DNA of 64,000 bases from CAYOEZ01 sp964402955. Its GTDB lineage: Bacteria > Chloroflexota > DTOL01 > DAOUCN01. The stretch lies in the NCBI GenBank assembly GCA_964402955.1, contig CAYOEZ010000002.1, positions 1-64,000 on the forward strand, given 5' to 3'. Position numbers and translations under genes: made by a program. Position 1 is the stretch's first letter; every line of letters begins with the position of its first letter. Below the pieces are notes generated by a model. The model saw only the letters and a program-made list of their open reading frames with translations, was not told the DNA's origin and made no database searches. Of the stretch, positions 32,878-41,841 are shown in pieces.

Positions 32878-35091
32878 TCACGGTGTGGGATAGTTGGCGA
32901 CGATCACCGGCAGGAAGAGCCGGCGGCATGTCGATTGGATGGACAACTGCACCGGCACAGTTCTGGGGCTACCCACCACGCCGGCTGTTAAGCTGCTGAC
33001 CGTGATGGTACCCGTACGGATGCCCACTGTCAGCCCGCTCGTATTGACGGAAACGCCGATCTGGCCGGGAGAACCAGCCACAGCTATACCTGTCGTGGGC
33101 GAAATGGCCAGCCAGGACGTCGCCTCGCTTGCCGACCAATTGAGTGGAACCGTGCTCGTGTTGACAACCCACAACGTGGCGGTAACCGGTTGCTGTGGGC
33201 CGCAGGCCAGGAAACCCAACTGCGTCGGATTGGTACTGAGATAGGGGCGCGGCGTTGCGGTCGGGGTTGGCGTCAGCGTCGGCGTGGCTGTGCGCGTCGG
33301 TGTGCGTGTGATCGTCGCTGTGCGTGTCGGTGTGCCACCCATGGCGTTGTTGACAGCGTTGAGAGCATCGGCGCGGCCGAAGCCAAAGGTATTGTCCTGC
33401 CCGGGCGTGCCCAGATCGATTGCGCCGCCGGCCATCCACCAGTACACCTGATCGCGCGTGGCCCCAGGTTTGGTGCTACGCACAAGGCCGGCAATGGCAG
33501 CGATGTGCGGGGCCGCCGCCGAGGTGCCATAGAACGGCGATGAGAAGCCGCCTGCACCCGTCACCGAGACGCCATCGATGCCGGTGATATCCGGCTTGCT
33601 GCGTAGCTGATAGGACGGGAAGTAGTGCTCCACGGGCCCTTGCGAGCTAAAGCTCTCGATCGTGTCATTGCCCGGATCGTTGGCGTCGATGGCAGCGCTG
33701 GTGAACATGCCCAACGTGTGGTGATTGGGCGTCACGCTGCCTTGAATGACGTTGTATTCGCGGGCAGCGACTCCTCCGCCGCGCGTGTAGAGTTGCAGCT
33801 TGTTATTAGTCGAGCCCTGCCAGCGAAACGCCGCCAGATAAACAGTCTGCGTGCCGCCCGAGGTGTTCTGATAGAAGAAGTGCTCGACAGGGTTGCCGGC
33901 GCCCGCCTGGGTATCCTGGCTGGCAGCGATTATCTGCATGGCGCCATTGAACAGGTACAGATCATAGTCGTTGCCAGAACCGCCCCAGGGATCATTCCAT
34001 TGCAGATAGGCATTGAAGTAACCGTTGTTCTGGAGGACCATGCCGAAAAGTTCGTCGGTTACCAGCCAGCGGTTGGCTGTGCCGAGGCCATTGGCGAACG
34101 TACCCGCTACAAACGTACCCTGCCAGTGCATTTGCGCCACGTTGCCCGCCGATCCGGCGTAGGACACATTACTATTGACCATCACATTGGTGATAGCATT
34201 GTTGATCTGCCCGTCCTGATAGTACGGCTCGCCATTGAACGAGAGATCATCAACGATGACCGTGCAGCCCGCATTGCGCAAGATGCCAATGCCGTTGACC
34301 ATGTCCACCGCTGTGCTGGGGCCATAGAAGCCCAGCGCCGCGCCGGGGGCCAGATCGTGGATGATTTCGAGCATGGCTGTGCCTTCGTCACCGTTGCCTG
34401 CCTTGCGCACGTCGATGCTGGCAGGTAGATTGCCCGACGCGCGCGCTGTCGTCCAGCTATTAACGCCATCGGAGATTGCGCAGATCTTCTGCCCGACGCC
34501 GGTGATGCCCAGCGTGCTGCGCACCAGATTGGCGCGATGAATCGTGTCGCCCTGGCTGTTGACCGATCCCGTGTCCACATCGGGGTACGACGGCAGCGTC
34601 AGCAGACGCACGACCGGCAGGCTGGCAACATCAAGCACCTGACCATAGCCCAGCCAGCCTTCGACAACGTTGGCCGAGAGGTTGCTGCGCTCGATCTTCA
34701 GCCCACTGGCCTCGAGGCTGGCCAGCGCCTCGTCTGATGTATCCTCCAGCCACACGTCAACCTGGATTCTGCCGTCTCCGTCCACACGTACAAGCGGCGT
34801 CGACAGGCCGGGCATGGCGTCGAGCTGCCCGCCTGCAGCCAGGCTTGCTACATTCTCGCTCGTCTGGCGGAGCAGGGAGTTGACTTTGGCCCACGGCGAG
34901 CCGGCGTCCGGCTTAGGGGGCAGCACAGCAGACGGGGGGACCTGTTCGATGCCATGAACCGCATCGTCAATCGTTACACCATTCGTTACGCCATTGGTTG
35001 ACGACCGAGGGGTAACGTCTGCAGAAACGGTCGAGACGACACCGCTGCAGAGAAGCACGAGCACGAGCAAGACACGGACATAACGGTTCAT
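32878..35091 (-). CDS. Secreted subtilisin-fold (S8-like) protease with Glu at the usual His position
   Basis: A 737-residue exported protein: signal peptide (residues 1-24), a pro-region, then a subtilase-like domain. The Asp box is KICAISDGVNSW (about residue 207) and the Ser box is YGTSAAAPHIAAIAGL (about residue 523). The oxyanion Asn may be in YAGSAGNVAQ. Where S8 enzymes have HGT, this protein has GDEGTAMLEIIHDLAPGA (Glu about residue 236), a Ser-Glu-Asp set reminiscent of sedolisins. After a Pro/Thr-rich linker (about residues 582-617) there is an Ig-like BACON-type domain, and the end is RRLFLPVIVANYP, a Chloroflexota-type surface C terminus. Activity is unproven. Confidence 0.82.
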   Translation of the reverse strand: MNRYVRVLLVLVLLCSGVVSTVSADVTPRSSTNGVTNGVTIDDAVHGIEQVPPSAVLPPKPDAGSPWAKVNSLLRQTSENVASLAAGGQLDAMPGLSTPLVRVDGDGRIQVDVWLEDTSDEALASLEASGLKIERSNLSANVVEGWLGYGQVLDVASLPVVRLLTLPSYPDVDTGSVNSQGDTIHRANLVRSTLGITGVGQKICAISDGVNSWTTARASGNLPASIDVRKAGNGDEGTAMLEIIHDLAPGAALGFYGPSTAVDMVNGIGILRNAGCTVIVDDLSFNGEPYYQDGQINNAITNVMVNSNVSYAGSAGNVAQMHWQGTFVAGTFANGLGTANRWLVTDELFGMVLQNNGYFNAYLQWNDPWGGSGNDYDLYLFNGAMQIIAASQDTQAGAGNPVEHFFYQNTSGGTQTVYLAAFRWQGSTNNKLQLYTRGGGVAAREYNVIQGSVTPNHHTLGMFTSAAIDANDPGNDTIESFSSQGPVEHYFPSYQLRSKPDITGIDGVSVTGAGGFSSPFYGTSAAAPHIAAIAGLVRSTKPGATRDQVYWWMAGGAIDLGTPGQDNTFGFGRADALNAVNNAMGGTPTRTATITRTPTRTATPTLTPTPTATPRPYLSTNPTQLGFLACGPQQPVTATLWVVNTSTVPLNWSASEATSWLAISPTTGIAVAGSPGQIGVSVNTSGLTVGIRTGTITVSSLTAGVVGSPRTVPVQLSIQSTCRRLFLPVIVANYPTP

Positions 35092-35126
35092 TCGACTCCT
35101 CCGTCATTGCAAAGCTAGATGACCAT

Positions 35127-36059
35127 CTAACCAACTGCGGACGCCTTCGTGATCAGCTCCAAAATGGCCGGCGTCAGATCGGCCAGATTGGTGATGCGAT
35201 GGGCAAGATCAGCCCGTCGCCTGCCCACCAGAAGTGTGGGCACAGGGCTTGCCGTGTGGCCGCGTACACTGAGATCCTCGATGTTGCCATGATCACTCGT
35301 GAGAATGAGCAGCATGCCGTCCAAGCCATCAAGAACACCGCCGAGAAACGCGTCCAACGCTTCGAGCGTCTGGATGGCCTGCGTCCAGTCACGATGATGG
35401 CCACAGATGTCGGTGTAGTAGTGTTCAAAAAGCGTGAAGTCATTCTCTCGGGCGATGGCGGCTAGATTCTGCCCCGCCTGACGCAGCGTGATGTCAGGCA
35501 TGTCAACATAACCCAGCATATCGCGCCAGCCACGATTGTCGAAGAAGGCAGAGACGGCCTTGCCGGCAAGCAGATCTTCATGATCGCGCAGACGTAGACC
35601 GCCGGCACGCGCTGATAGCCCCGTGGCCGAGAGCCCGCGCTTGCCGCGCGCGACGTCAGCGAAATACCGCTCGGGGTACGCATTGGCAAAGGCGCCGCGC
35701 CCACCAGCACTGCTCAGCTTCTTGAAGATGCTTTCGCGAGTGATTATCGCGCGCAATTGCTCGTTGGGGTGCGGCCCCCAGTGGAAGCCCAGTTCCTTGG
35801 CCGCGTTGACGCCTGTCAGAATAGTCGTCTGGCCGGTCGCGCTCTGGGGTAGACCGTCGACGCCGAGATTAGCACCAGTGGGGATGAGTGTTGCGCGAGC
35901 AGTCTCCAGCAAGCCACCATTGAGGACAAGGGGACCGCCGAGGAGATCGGTCACGACGGGCATGCGAGCGCGCACGAGGGGATTGGTGGTTGGATCTGAC
36001 TGACCGAGTCCAACCCCATCAAGGAAGATCATCAGAACCGGCGCAGAGAATGGCGGCAC
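35127..36059 (-). CDS. Alkaline-phosphatase-superfamily metalloenzyme (phosphomutase-like)
   Basis: A 310-residue protein of the phosphopentomutase/phosphoglycerate mutase clan. Metal-site motifs are VLMIFLDGVGLGQSDP at the N terminus, GLPQSATGQTTILTG (nucleophile region, Ser/Thr), EHYYTDICGHHRD and LTSDHGNIEDLS. The start is taken as the GTG at 36059 (AGAGAGAGC upstream); the frame continues to 36146 without conservation. Its reaction is unknown, but it differs from the ApgM at 576-1799. It lies alone between the protease and surE. Confidence 0.8.
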   Translation of the reverse strand: MPPFSAPVLMIFLDGVGLGQSDPTTNPLVRARMPVVTDLLGGPLVLNGGLLETARATLIPTGANLGVDGLPQSATGQTTILTGVNAAKELGFHWGPHPNEQLRAIITRESIFKKLSSAGGRGAFANAYPERYFADVARGKRGLSATGLSARAGGLRLRDHEDLLAGKAVSAFFDNRGWRDMLGYVDMPDITLRQAGQNLAAIARENDFTLFEHYYTDICGHHRDWTQAIQTLEALDAFLGGVLDGLDGMLLILTSDHGNIEDLSVRGHTASPVPTLLVGRRRADLAHRITNLADLTPAILELITKASAVG

Positions 36060-36196
36060 GTTGCTCTCTCTAGCACGTTGTGCAATGCACAGACGGATAT
36101 AAGTGTGGTGCTTTCTTTTGACAATATAACACAAAGGCCGCTGCAATGCAAGCTGTGCGCCAACCTAGCCAGGGCTTGCGCAAAGTCGCCCGTCTG

Positions 36197-36275
36197 TGCG
36201 TAGAGGCAGGTCTCAGACCTGCCTTCCCATGACCACACGGGGCAGACGGGCAGGTCTGAGACCTGCCCCTACGCA
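36197..36275. repeat. Inverted repeat with nested palindromic arms
   Basis: A 27-base arm (36197-36223) and its inverted copy (36249-36275) share TGCGTAG plus GGCAGGTCTCAGACCTGCC with one mismatch (A36204 against C36268). Each arm also contains its own 19-nt palindrome (GGCAGGTCT-N-AGACCTGCC). The whole occupies the surE/phosphomutase gap and looks like a dispersed REP/MITE-type element. Confidence 0.8.
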
Positions 36276-36316
36276 TCATTGCGCCTGCCAAGTAACATGG
36301 CACAGGCCCTGTCAAC

Positions 36317-37099
36317 CTAGCGCCAGGTCAGATTCCATGCCTTGAGTGTGTCGAGCGCGGCGTGGTTGGTCAGGTCGAGGTGAATCGGGGTGACAGAGAC
36401 TTTGTGATCAGCAATGGCGCGGATGTCGGTGCCCGGCTCGTTGACCGTTGTCGGCTTGCCGCCGCCAATCCAGTAGTACTTGCGGCCATAGGGATCGGTG
36501 CGCACGATCAACTCATCCTGATAGCCGCGCTTGCCCAGAGACGTGATCTCGAGCCCTGCAACCTCAGTTTCGTCGATATTCGGCACATTCACATTGAGCA
36601 AAGTGTCGTTCTGCCAGCCATCAGTCAAGACGCGGGCGGCGATGTGTGCGGCAACCCGCCCGGCTAGCGCGAAGTTATTTGCCTCTGGCTCGTCGGGAAC
36701 GTAGCCGTCGAGAGAGACGGCGATAGCCGGTACGCCCCAGATAATGCCTTCCATTGCTGCCGCCACGGTACCCGAGTACGTGATATCGTCGCCCATATTT
36801 GAGCCTTTGTTGATCCCCGACACGACCAGGTCAACTTTGCGCTGCAAGAAGCCCAGAATGGCCACAGCTACGCAATCGGAGGGCGCGCCGTCAGACGTAT
36901 AGGCGTGATCGCCATCAGCCATATGCACAATATTGAGGCGCAGAGGCTTGTGCATGGTCTTCGAGTGGCCGGCCGCGCTCCAATTGTGGTCAGGGGCAAT
37001 GACCGATACCTGCCCCAGCGCGGACAGCGCTTGCTTGAGCGCAAGCAGTCCCGGCGAGTCAATGCCATCATCGTTCGTCACAAGGATGTGTGGTTTCAC
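36317..37099 (-). CDS. surE: 5'-nucleotidase SurE
   Basis: A 260-residue nucleoside monophosphate phosphatase acting in the cytosol. The metal-binding NDDG motif is at the N terminus (ILVTNDDGIDSPGLLAL); others are APDHNWSAAGHS, YTSDGAPSDCVAV and SGINKGSNMGDDITYSGTVAAAMEG. Length and motif order are those of bacterial SurE. It follows the 37165-37617 gene with a 65-base gap on the same strand. Confidence 0.95.
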   Translation of the reverse strand: MKPHILVTNDDGIDSPGLLALKQALSALGQVSVIAPDHNWSAAGHSKTMHKPLRLNIVHMADGDHAYTSDGAPSDCVAVAILGFLQRKVDLVVSGINKGSNMGDDITYSGTVAAAMEGIIWGVPAIAVSLDGYVPDEPEANNFALAGRVAAHIAARVLTDGWQNDTLLNVNVPNIDETEVAGLEITSLGKRGYQDELIVRTDPYGRKYYWIGGGKPTTVNEPGTDIRAIADHKVSVTPIHLDLTNHAALDTLKAWNLTWR

Positions 37100-37164
37100 G
37101 GCTCCCCCCTTACAGCAAGACTTCCAGTGTCATGGCGACAGCGGAAGTCTCACCGTGCATGTCT

Positions 37165-37617
37165 TCATTGCCCCGACGGCAGAGCGGCCGGCGGCAGATA
37201 GATACCTACCCGCCAGACGGCGCCTTCCTGACCGGTCTCAAGAATGAGTGGCTGCAGGCGATAGGAACCATCGCTTGTGCGCAAGCGGCCCATGACACGG
37301 AAATAGTACACATTGCCCTGCCGTCCAATGGACTCGACGGCCAGTGTATCAGTAGTCAGCCGTTTGTCTTTCATCAGGGAGTTGACCATCGTGGCGAACT
37401 CCGCCTGAGTCTGGCCAGAGGCGCCTCGTGTCATATCGTAAAGCTTCATCATGTCGCCCTTGTTCAGGGTATCGAGGTACAGGCGCACGGCCCTTTCCGG
37501 CGTGTCGGCGACGAAGTTGTAGTAGACGCGGTAACCGAGAATTGCGATCAGAGTGACGCCTCCGATAACAAGAGCAACGACGCCATAGATCCCCACCCGC
37601 TTCAGCAGTGCAGCCAT
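37165..37617 (-). CDS. Membrane-anchored protein of unknown function
   Basis: A 150-residue protein with one hydrophobic segment (about residues 10-29) and a soluble domain (DTPERAVRLYLDTLNKGDMMKLYDMTRG...) of the size and pattern of NTF2-like/DUF4878-type domains, which also sit behind membrane anchors. Not recognised further. It lies 42 bases after gyrA on the same strand and may be co-transcribed. Confidence 0.65.
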   Translation of the reverse strand: MAALLKRVGIYGVVALVIGGVTLIAILGYRVYYNFVADTPERAVRLYLDTLNKGDMMKLYDMTRGASGQTQAEFATMVNSLMKDKRLTTDTLAVESIGRQGNVYYFRVMGRLRTSDGSYRLQPLILETGQEGAVWRVGIYLPPAALPSGQ

Positions 37618-37659
37618 TGCCTACCTCCACAATGCCTCTTCCCTGGCGAACGCCCATAT

Positions 37660-40600
37660 TCACTTCTTCTTCGGTGGCTCGTTTCCCCACAAAGGTAAGG
37701 GTATCTGTTTCTCTGTTTTGCGTTTCTCGTGTTTGTGTGGCTGCGGCTCGGAATGTTCTGCTCGCCGTGGCTCGGCCTCGCCGGGCAGCAGTTCGCTACG
37801 CGGGACAACGGTGGTCTTGCCGCCCGCCCTGATGACAATATCATCCTTGCCGCGGCGCTTTGGCGGCTGCTTCGCCGCTGTGGTTGGCTCGGGCGGCAAC
37901 AGACGCCGTTTGACGTGTTTCTCGCCCGTTGCTGCGTCAGCCGGCGCGGACGTCTTCTGCGCGGCAGTCTTGCTGGCCGTGGGGCGGGCAGAGGGAGGGA
38001 TCACCGTCACCTTTTTCTTATCCGCGTCCTTCTTCGAGACCGTGGGGCGCGGCGAGGAAGGAGCGACTGGCGCCTGCTTCTTCTCAGCAGCAGGCATAGC
38101 CGGAGCAGCCGCATGCGCCTTCTCTTCCGCCTGCTTGCGCATTCTCACGGGAGACGGCGGCGGCGTCTTTGACGGCTCATCTGTGACAGCAGTCTGGGCC
38201 TCAGCCGATGGAGCAGCAGGCGCGGCGTGTGCGGGGACGCCCGCGACCTTACCTTTCGCGGCCGCCGCGGGACGGGCGGCTCGCTTGTCCGTTGCAGGCT
38301 CGGCTCCTTTTGTCTTGCCTTTGGCCTTAGCCTCACCTTTTTCTTTCTGACGCGAGGGCGCAGGGGCCGCTGGCGCTTTCTTCTCAGCGCCGGCAGGCCC
38401 GGCCGGCTTGGCCGCCTTCGCCCCGTGCGGAGCGGTTGCAGCAGACCTGACGGCCCTCTTTTCCGCTGTGTTGGGCCCGGACTTAGGCTCAGACTTGGCT
38501 TCAGATCCATCGGCTGGCGCGGACTTCCTGGGCCTGGCCGGCGGGGCGGATTCGGGCAGCAGCGGCTGGGCCGACGACTTCTTATCCGGTCTCAAGCGCA
38601 GGATGGCCACGGGACTATCGGCAGCCTCCAACTCAACCAGGCGCACGCCCCGGTTGGCCCGCGGCAGGGCATTGATCTCCTCAAACGGCTTACGTACCAC
38701 CTGGCCTTGCGCCGACACGATCATCACATCGTCGCCGGCAGCGATGACCCGCGCCGCAATCAACAGCCCGTACTTGTCGGTGACATTGGCGGTCATGACG
38801 CCGCCGCCGCCCCGTCCCTGGGGCGAATAGTCTGCCAGCTCAGTGCACTTGCCATAGCCCAGCCGGGTGACTACCATGAGCGAGCCGTCTTTGTCTACCA
38901 GGTCAACGGCCACAACGGCGTCATCATCGGCAAGGCGAATCGCGCGCACGCCGCCGCTGCCGCGGCCAGACGAGCGTGCCTCGGTCTCTGGCTCAAAGCG
39001 AATCGACTGTCCACGGGCCGTCACGATGATGATCTCCTGGCCGGGATCAGTCGCGCCCGCCCAGACAACCTCGTCCTTGGGTTCCATAGACATGACGTTG
39101 AGGCCGCTGGCGCGCGTGCCGGCGAGGTCCGCTGCCAGGACCCGCTTAATCTCTCCCTGGCGGGTGACAAGCGTAATGCTGCTGCCATTCTGCTCACGCA
39201 GCGCCGCCATGCCCGCAATCCGTTCCTCAGCCATCGCTGTGGAGAGGAAATTGCTGAGAGGCACACCGCGTGCCTGGCGGTCGCCGGCGGGGATTTCGTG
39301 GCACTTGAGGGCGTAGCCCTTGCCAACATTGCTCACGAAGACAATCGTATCATGCGTATTGGCGCTGACCAGCAAAACAGCCGGGTCTTGCTCTTTCGCA
39401 ACCACTGCCGTGACGGCTCGCGCCGGGCTGCGCCGCGGTTGGGCGCGGAACTGGTCGGCAGGGACGCGCTTGAAGTAGTTACGCAGACTGACGGCAACGA
39501 CGACGTCCTCGTCGGCGATCAGATCCTCAGCCGTGAAGTCCTCAGCCTCTTCCTCGCGAATCTTGGTGCGCCGCTCGTCGCCATACTTGCCCTTCAGCTC
39601 GACCAGATCCTGCTTGATCAACCCGTAGACTTTGATGGGGTGGGCCAGCAGGTCTTCCAATTGGCCGATCAGCTTGAGGACCTCAGCAAGTTCTTGTTCG
39701 ATCTTCTTGCGCTCGAGGGCAGCCAGGCGGCGCAACTGCATGTCGAGGATGGCCTGCGCCTGAAGCTCCGAAAGCTTGAACTTCTTAATCAAGCGTGTAC
39801 GGGCCACCTCGGCGTCAGGCGAGTTGCGAATGGTACTGATGACCTCGTCCAGATTGTCGAGGGCGATCTTCAATCCTTCGAGGATATGGGCGCGGGCGCG
39901 AGCTTTGTCGAGATCGAATTGGATGCGGCGAGTGATAACCTGGTAGCGATAGTCGATGTAGTGCTGCATGAGCCGCTTGAGGTTGAGCACGCGCGGCTCG
40001 CCATCGACCAGGGCGAGAAGGTTGACGCTAAAGGCGCTCTGCATGGCTGTCAGCTTGAACAGATTGTTCAGAATCTGCCTCGCCTGCACATCGCGCCGCA
40101 GTTCGATGACGACACGCATGCCCTGGCGATCTGACTCGTCGCGCAACTCAGAAACGCCTTCGATGCGCTTGTCGCGTATGAGATCGGCAATACGCTCGAC
40201 AAGCGTGGCCTTGTTAATCTGGTAGGGCAGCTCGGTGATGATGATTGTCGAACGGTCGCCGCTGCGGTCCTCGATGAACGCCTTGGCGCGGATGACAATA
40301 CGGCCATGGCCCGTGGTAAAGGCGTCGGTAATGCCTTTGCGCCCGATAATGATGCCACCGGTCGGAAAATCGGGCCCCAAGACGAACTGCGCCAGCCGCT
40401 CGACCGGTACATCCACAATCTGGTCAACGACGTCGAGGAAAGCATCGTATTCAAGCTCGTCTTTCTGCTCTTTGGTCCTGGGCGGTTTGTCGAGGGCGGC
40501 AACTTTGCTCTGATATTCCTGGGCCAGGAGGTCTTTGAACTCCGGACTCAGGTGCTTGCGCAAGCCAGGCACGACATCCTTTTCCAGAGGCCGGCCATGC

Positions 40601-41247
40601 ACGCGCGCCTGAGCCATCTCGAACGGAATGCCGGCATCCACCGCGCGCTGGAACTGATCGAGGATGAACACAATCGCGTCGGCCACCTCACCAAGATTGT
40701 GCGGAGGGATGTTCGTGGCCATGCCAACCGCAATGCCTGAGGCGCCGTTGATCAGAAGGTTGGGCAAGCGTGCGGGGAGAACACTCGGCTCCTTGAGGGT
40801 CGCATCGAAGTTGTCAACGAAATCAACCGTGTTCTTGTCGAGATCAGCCAGCAGCTCTTCGGCGATAGCAGCCAGACGCGCCTCGGTGTAGCGCATGGCG
40901 GCAGGGGGATCGCCGTCGACGCTGCCAAAGTTGCCCTGGCCATCGACCAGCATGTAGCGCATGGAGAAGTCCTGCGCCATGCGCACCATGGTCTCATAGA
41001 CGGGAGCGTCGCCGTGGGGATGATACTTGCCAAGGACTTCGCCGACGATACGAGCGCTCTTCTTGTAGGCGCTGCTGTGGCTGAGGCCGATCTCGTTCAT
41101 GGCGTAGAGGATACGCCGCTGCACAGGCTTCAAGCCATCACGCACATCGGGCAGAGCGCGCGCCGTAATCACGCTCATGGCGTAATCCAGATACGCCGCA
41201 CGCATCTCCCGGTCGATGTCGACGAGCTTAACAGTACCTATTTCCAT
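37660..41247 (-). CDS. gyrA: DNA gyrase (or topoisomerase IV) subunit A with a long basic disordered tail
   Basis: A 1195-residue type IIA topoisomerase breakage-reunion subunit. The catalytic Tyr is in [11 protein letters not shown] (about residue 120), and [24 protein letters not shown] is the canonical quinolone-region. Six beta-pinwheel blades follow to about residue 885, but the canonical gyrase box is absent: in its place stands [12 protein letters not shown] (about residue 602), so the protein could act like topoisomerase IV. Residues about 888-1195 are a low-complexity Lys/Ala/Pro tail without domain, unlike typical GyrA (about 850). No second subunit is in the window. The ATG directly abuts the TAA of the HEPN gene. 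Confidence 0.88.
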   Translation of the reverse strand: MEIGTVKLVDIDREMRAAYLDYAMSVITARALPDVRDGLKPVQRRILYAMNEIGLSHSSAYKKSARIVGEVLGKYHPHGDAPVYETMVRMAQDFSMRYMLVDGQGNFGSVDGDPPAAMRYTEARLAAIAEELLADLDKNTVDFVDNFDATLKEPSVLPARLPNLLINGASGIAVGMATNIPPHNLGEVADAIVFILDQFQRAVDAGIPFEMAQARVHGRPLEKDVVPGLRKHLSPEFKDLLAQEYQSKVAALDKPPRTKEQKDELEYDAFLDVVDQIVDVPVERLAQFVLGPDFPTGGIIIGRKGITDAFTTGHGRIVIRAKAFIEDRSGDRSTIIITELPYQINKATLVERIADLIRDKRIEGVSELRDESDRQGMRVVIELRRDVQARQILNNLFKLTAMQSAFSVNLLALVDGEPRVLNLKRLMQHYIDYRYQVITRRIQFDLDKARARAHILEGLKIALDNLDEVISTIRNSPDAEVARTRLIKKFKLSELQAQAILDMQLRRLAALERKKIEQELAEVLKLIGQLEDLLAHPIKVYGLIKQDLVELKGKYGDERRTKIREEEAEDFTAEDLIADEDVVVAVSLRNYFKRVPADQFRAQPRRSPARAVTAVVAKEQDPAVLLVSANTHDTIVFVSNVGKGYALKCHEIPAGDRQARGVPLSNFLSTAMAEERIAGMAALREQNGSSITLVTRQGEIKRVLAADLAGTRASGLNVMSMEPKDEVVWAGATDPGQEIIIVTARGQSIRFEPETEARSSGRGSGGVRAIRLADDDAVVAVDLVDKDGSLMVVTRLGYGKCTELADYSPQGRGGGGVMTANVTDKYGLLIAARVIAAGDDVMIVSAQGQVVRKPFEEINALPRANRGVRLVELEAADSPVAILRLRPDKKSSAQPLLPESAPPARPRKSAPADGSEAKSEPKSGPNTAEKRAVRSAATAPHGAKAAKPAGPAGAEKKAPAAPAPSRQKEKGEAKAKGKTKGAEPATDKRAARPAAAAKGKVAGVPAHAAPAAPSAEAQTAVTDEPSKTPPPSPVRMRKQAEEKAHAAAPAMPAAEKKQAPVAPSSPRPTVSKKDADKKKVTVIPPSARPTASKTAAQKTSAPADAATGEKHVKRRLLPPEPTTAAKQPPKRRGKDDIVIRAGGKTTVVPRSELLPGEAEPRRAEHSEPQPHKHEKRKTEKQIPLPLWGNEPPKKK

Positions 41248-41655
41248 TTACTCGATGGCTCCAACGTCTTTGAGGTACAACTCCATGCGGGTGACAAAGG
41301 TCTCGGCGTCAGCAACGAACGGCTTGGCGATCTCGCCGGAGACGTCATGCAGTTCGGGCCTGTAGTCTGCTTTCTCGCGCGCCGTCTCCAACCTGGCAAG
41401 CACGTGTGCATATTCTGGCTCTATGAGGCCTGGCTTGACGAGATACTTATCAAATGCAGCCCTAATGCGAGATCGCCTGCTACGCCTGACAGCTTGAGCG
41501 AGCAACGCGGCCGCAGCAATGTGAAAGGCCGCAAAGTAGGCGATGCTGACAGCAGCGCGTTCATGGCCGCGTTGCAGCATAAGAGCCACCGCTTCCATGT
41601 CTTCGTGGCTCTTGGCTACCCAGCGACCAACTGCGGAGCGACTCTCCGCGTCCAT
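41248..41655 (-). CDS. HEPN-domain protein
   Basis: A 135-residue all-helical HEPN protein: RWVAKSHEDMEAVALMLQRGHERAAVSIAYFAAFHIAAAALL and SRIRAAFDKYLVKPGLIEPEYAHVLARLETARE follow the typical pattern. HEPN proteins pair with MNT nucleotidyltransferases as toxin-antitoxin modules. Its partner gene upstream (41659-41817) is truncated. The stop codon TAA is immediately followed by the gyrA ATG with no intervening base. Whether the ribonuclease activity persists is unknown. Confidence 0.82.
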   Translation of the reverse strand: MDAESRSAVGRWVAKSHEDMEAVALMLQRGHERAAVSIAYFAAFHIAAAALLAQAVRRSRRSRIRAAFDKYLVKPGLIEPEYAHVLARLETAREKADYRPELHDVSGEIAKPFVADAETFVTRMELYLKDVGAIE

Positions 41656-41658
41656 GAA

Positions 41659-41817
41659 TCAATTCCCTTCCTGATGCTGATAACCAGCCACCTTCGCGTC
41701 GAAGAGCCGTGCCTGCAAGATCTGATCAGCATACCTGGCGTGCAAGCGGCGGACGAATTTGTCAACCACAGCGCGCTCGTTGGGGGTCAGATGGTCCAGA
41801 AATCGTTTCTTCTTCAT
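41659..41817 (-). pseudogene. Truncated MNT nucleotidyltransferase (HEPN partner)
   Basis: A 52-residue frame starting MKKKRFLDHLTPNERAVVDKF and continuing to QARLFDAKVAGYQHQEGN then stop. In intact MNT proteins the QARLFGSKARGD segment continues to the catalytic GSx10DxD site; here the G-S motif is changed (LFDAKVAG) and the rest is absent. The ORF ends 3 bases before the HEPN ATG. This is a broken antitoxin gene of an MNT/HEPN pair. Confidence 0.75.
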
Positions 41818-41841
41818 CGTTAGCAGCTTAAGGATGACGGA

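Noticed and set aside
38227..40134. A 635-codon open frame antisense to gyrA
   Set aside because: It is the mirror of gyrA codons in a GC-rich gene; its composition (His/Arg-rich) and lack of any domain show it is not real.
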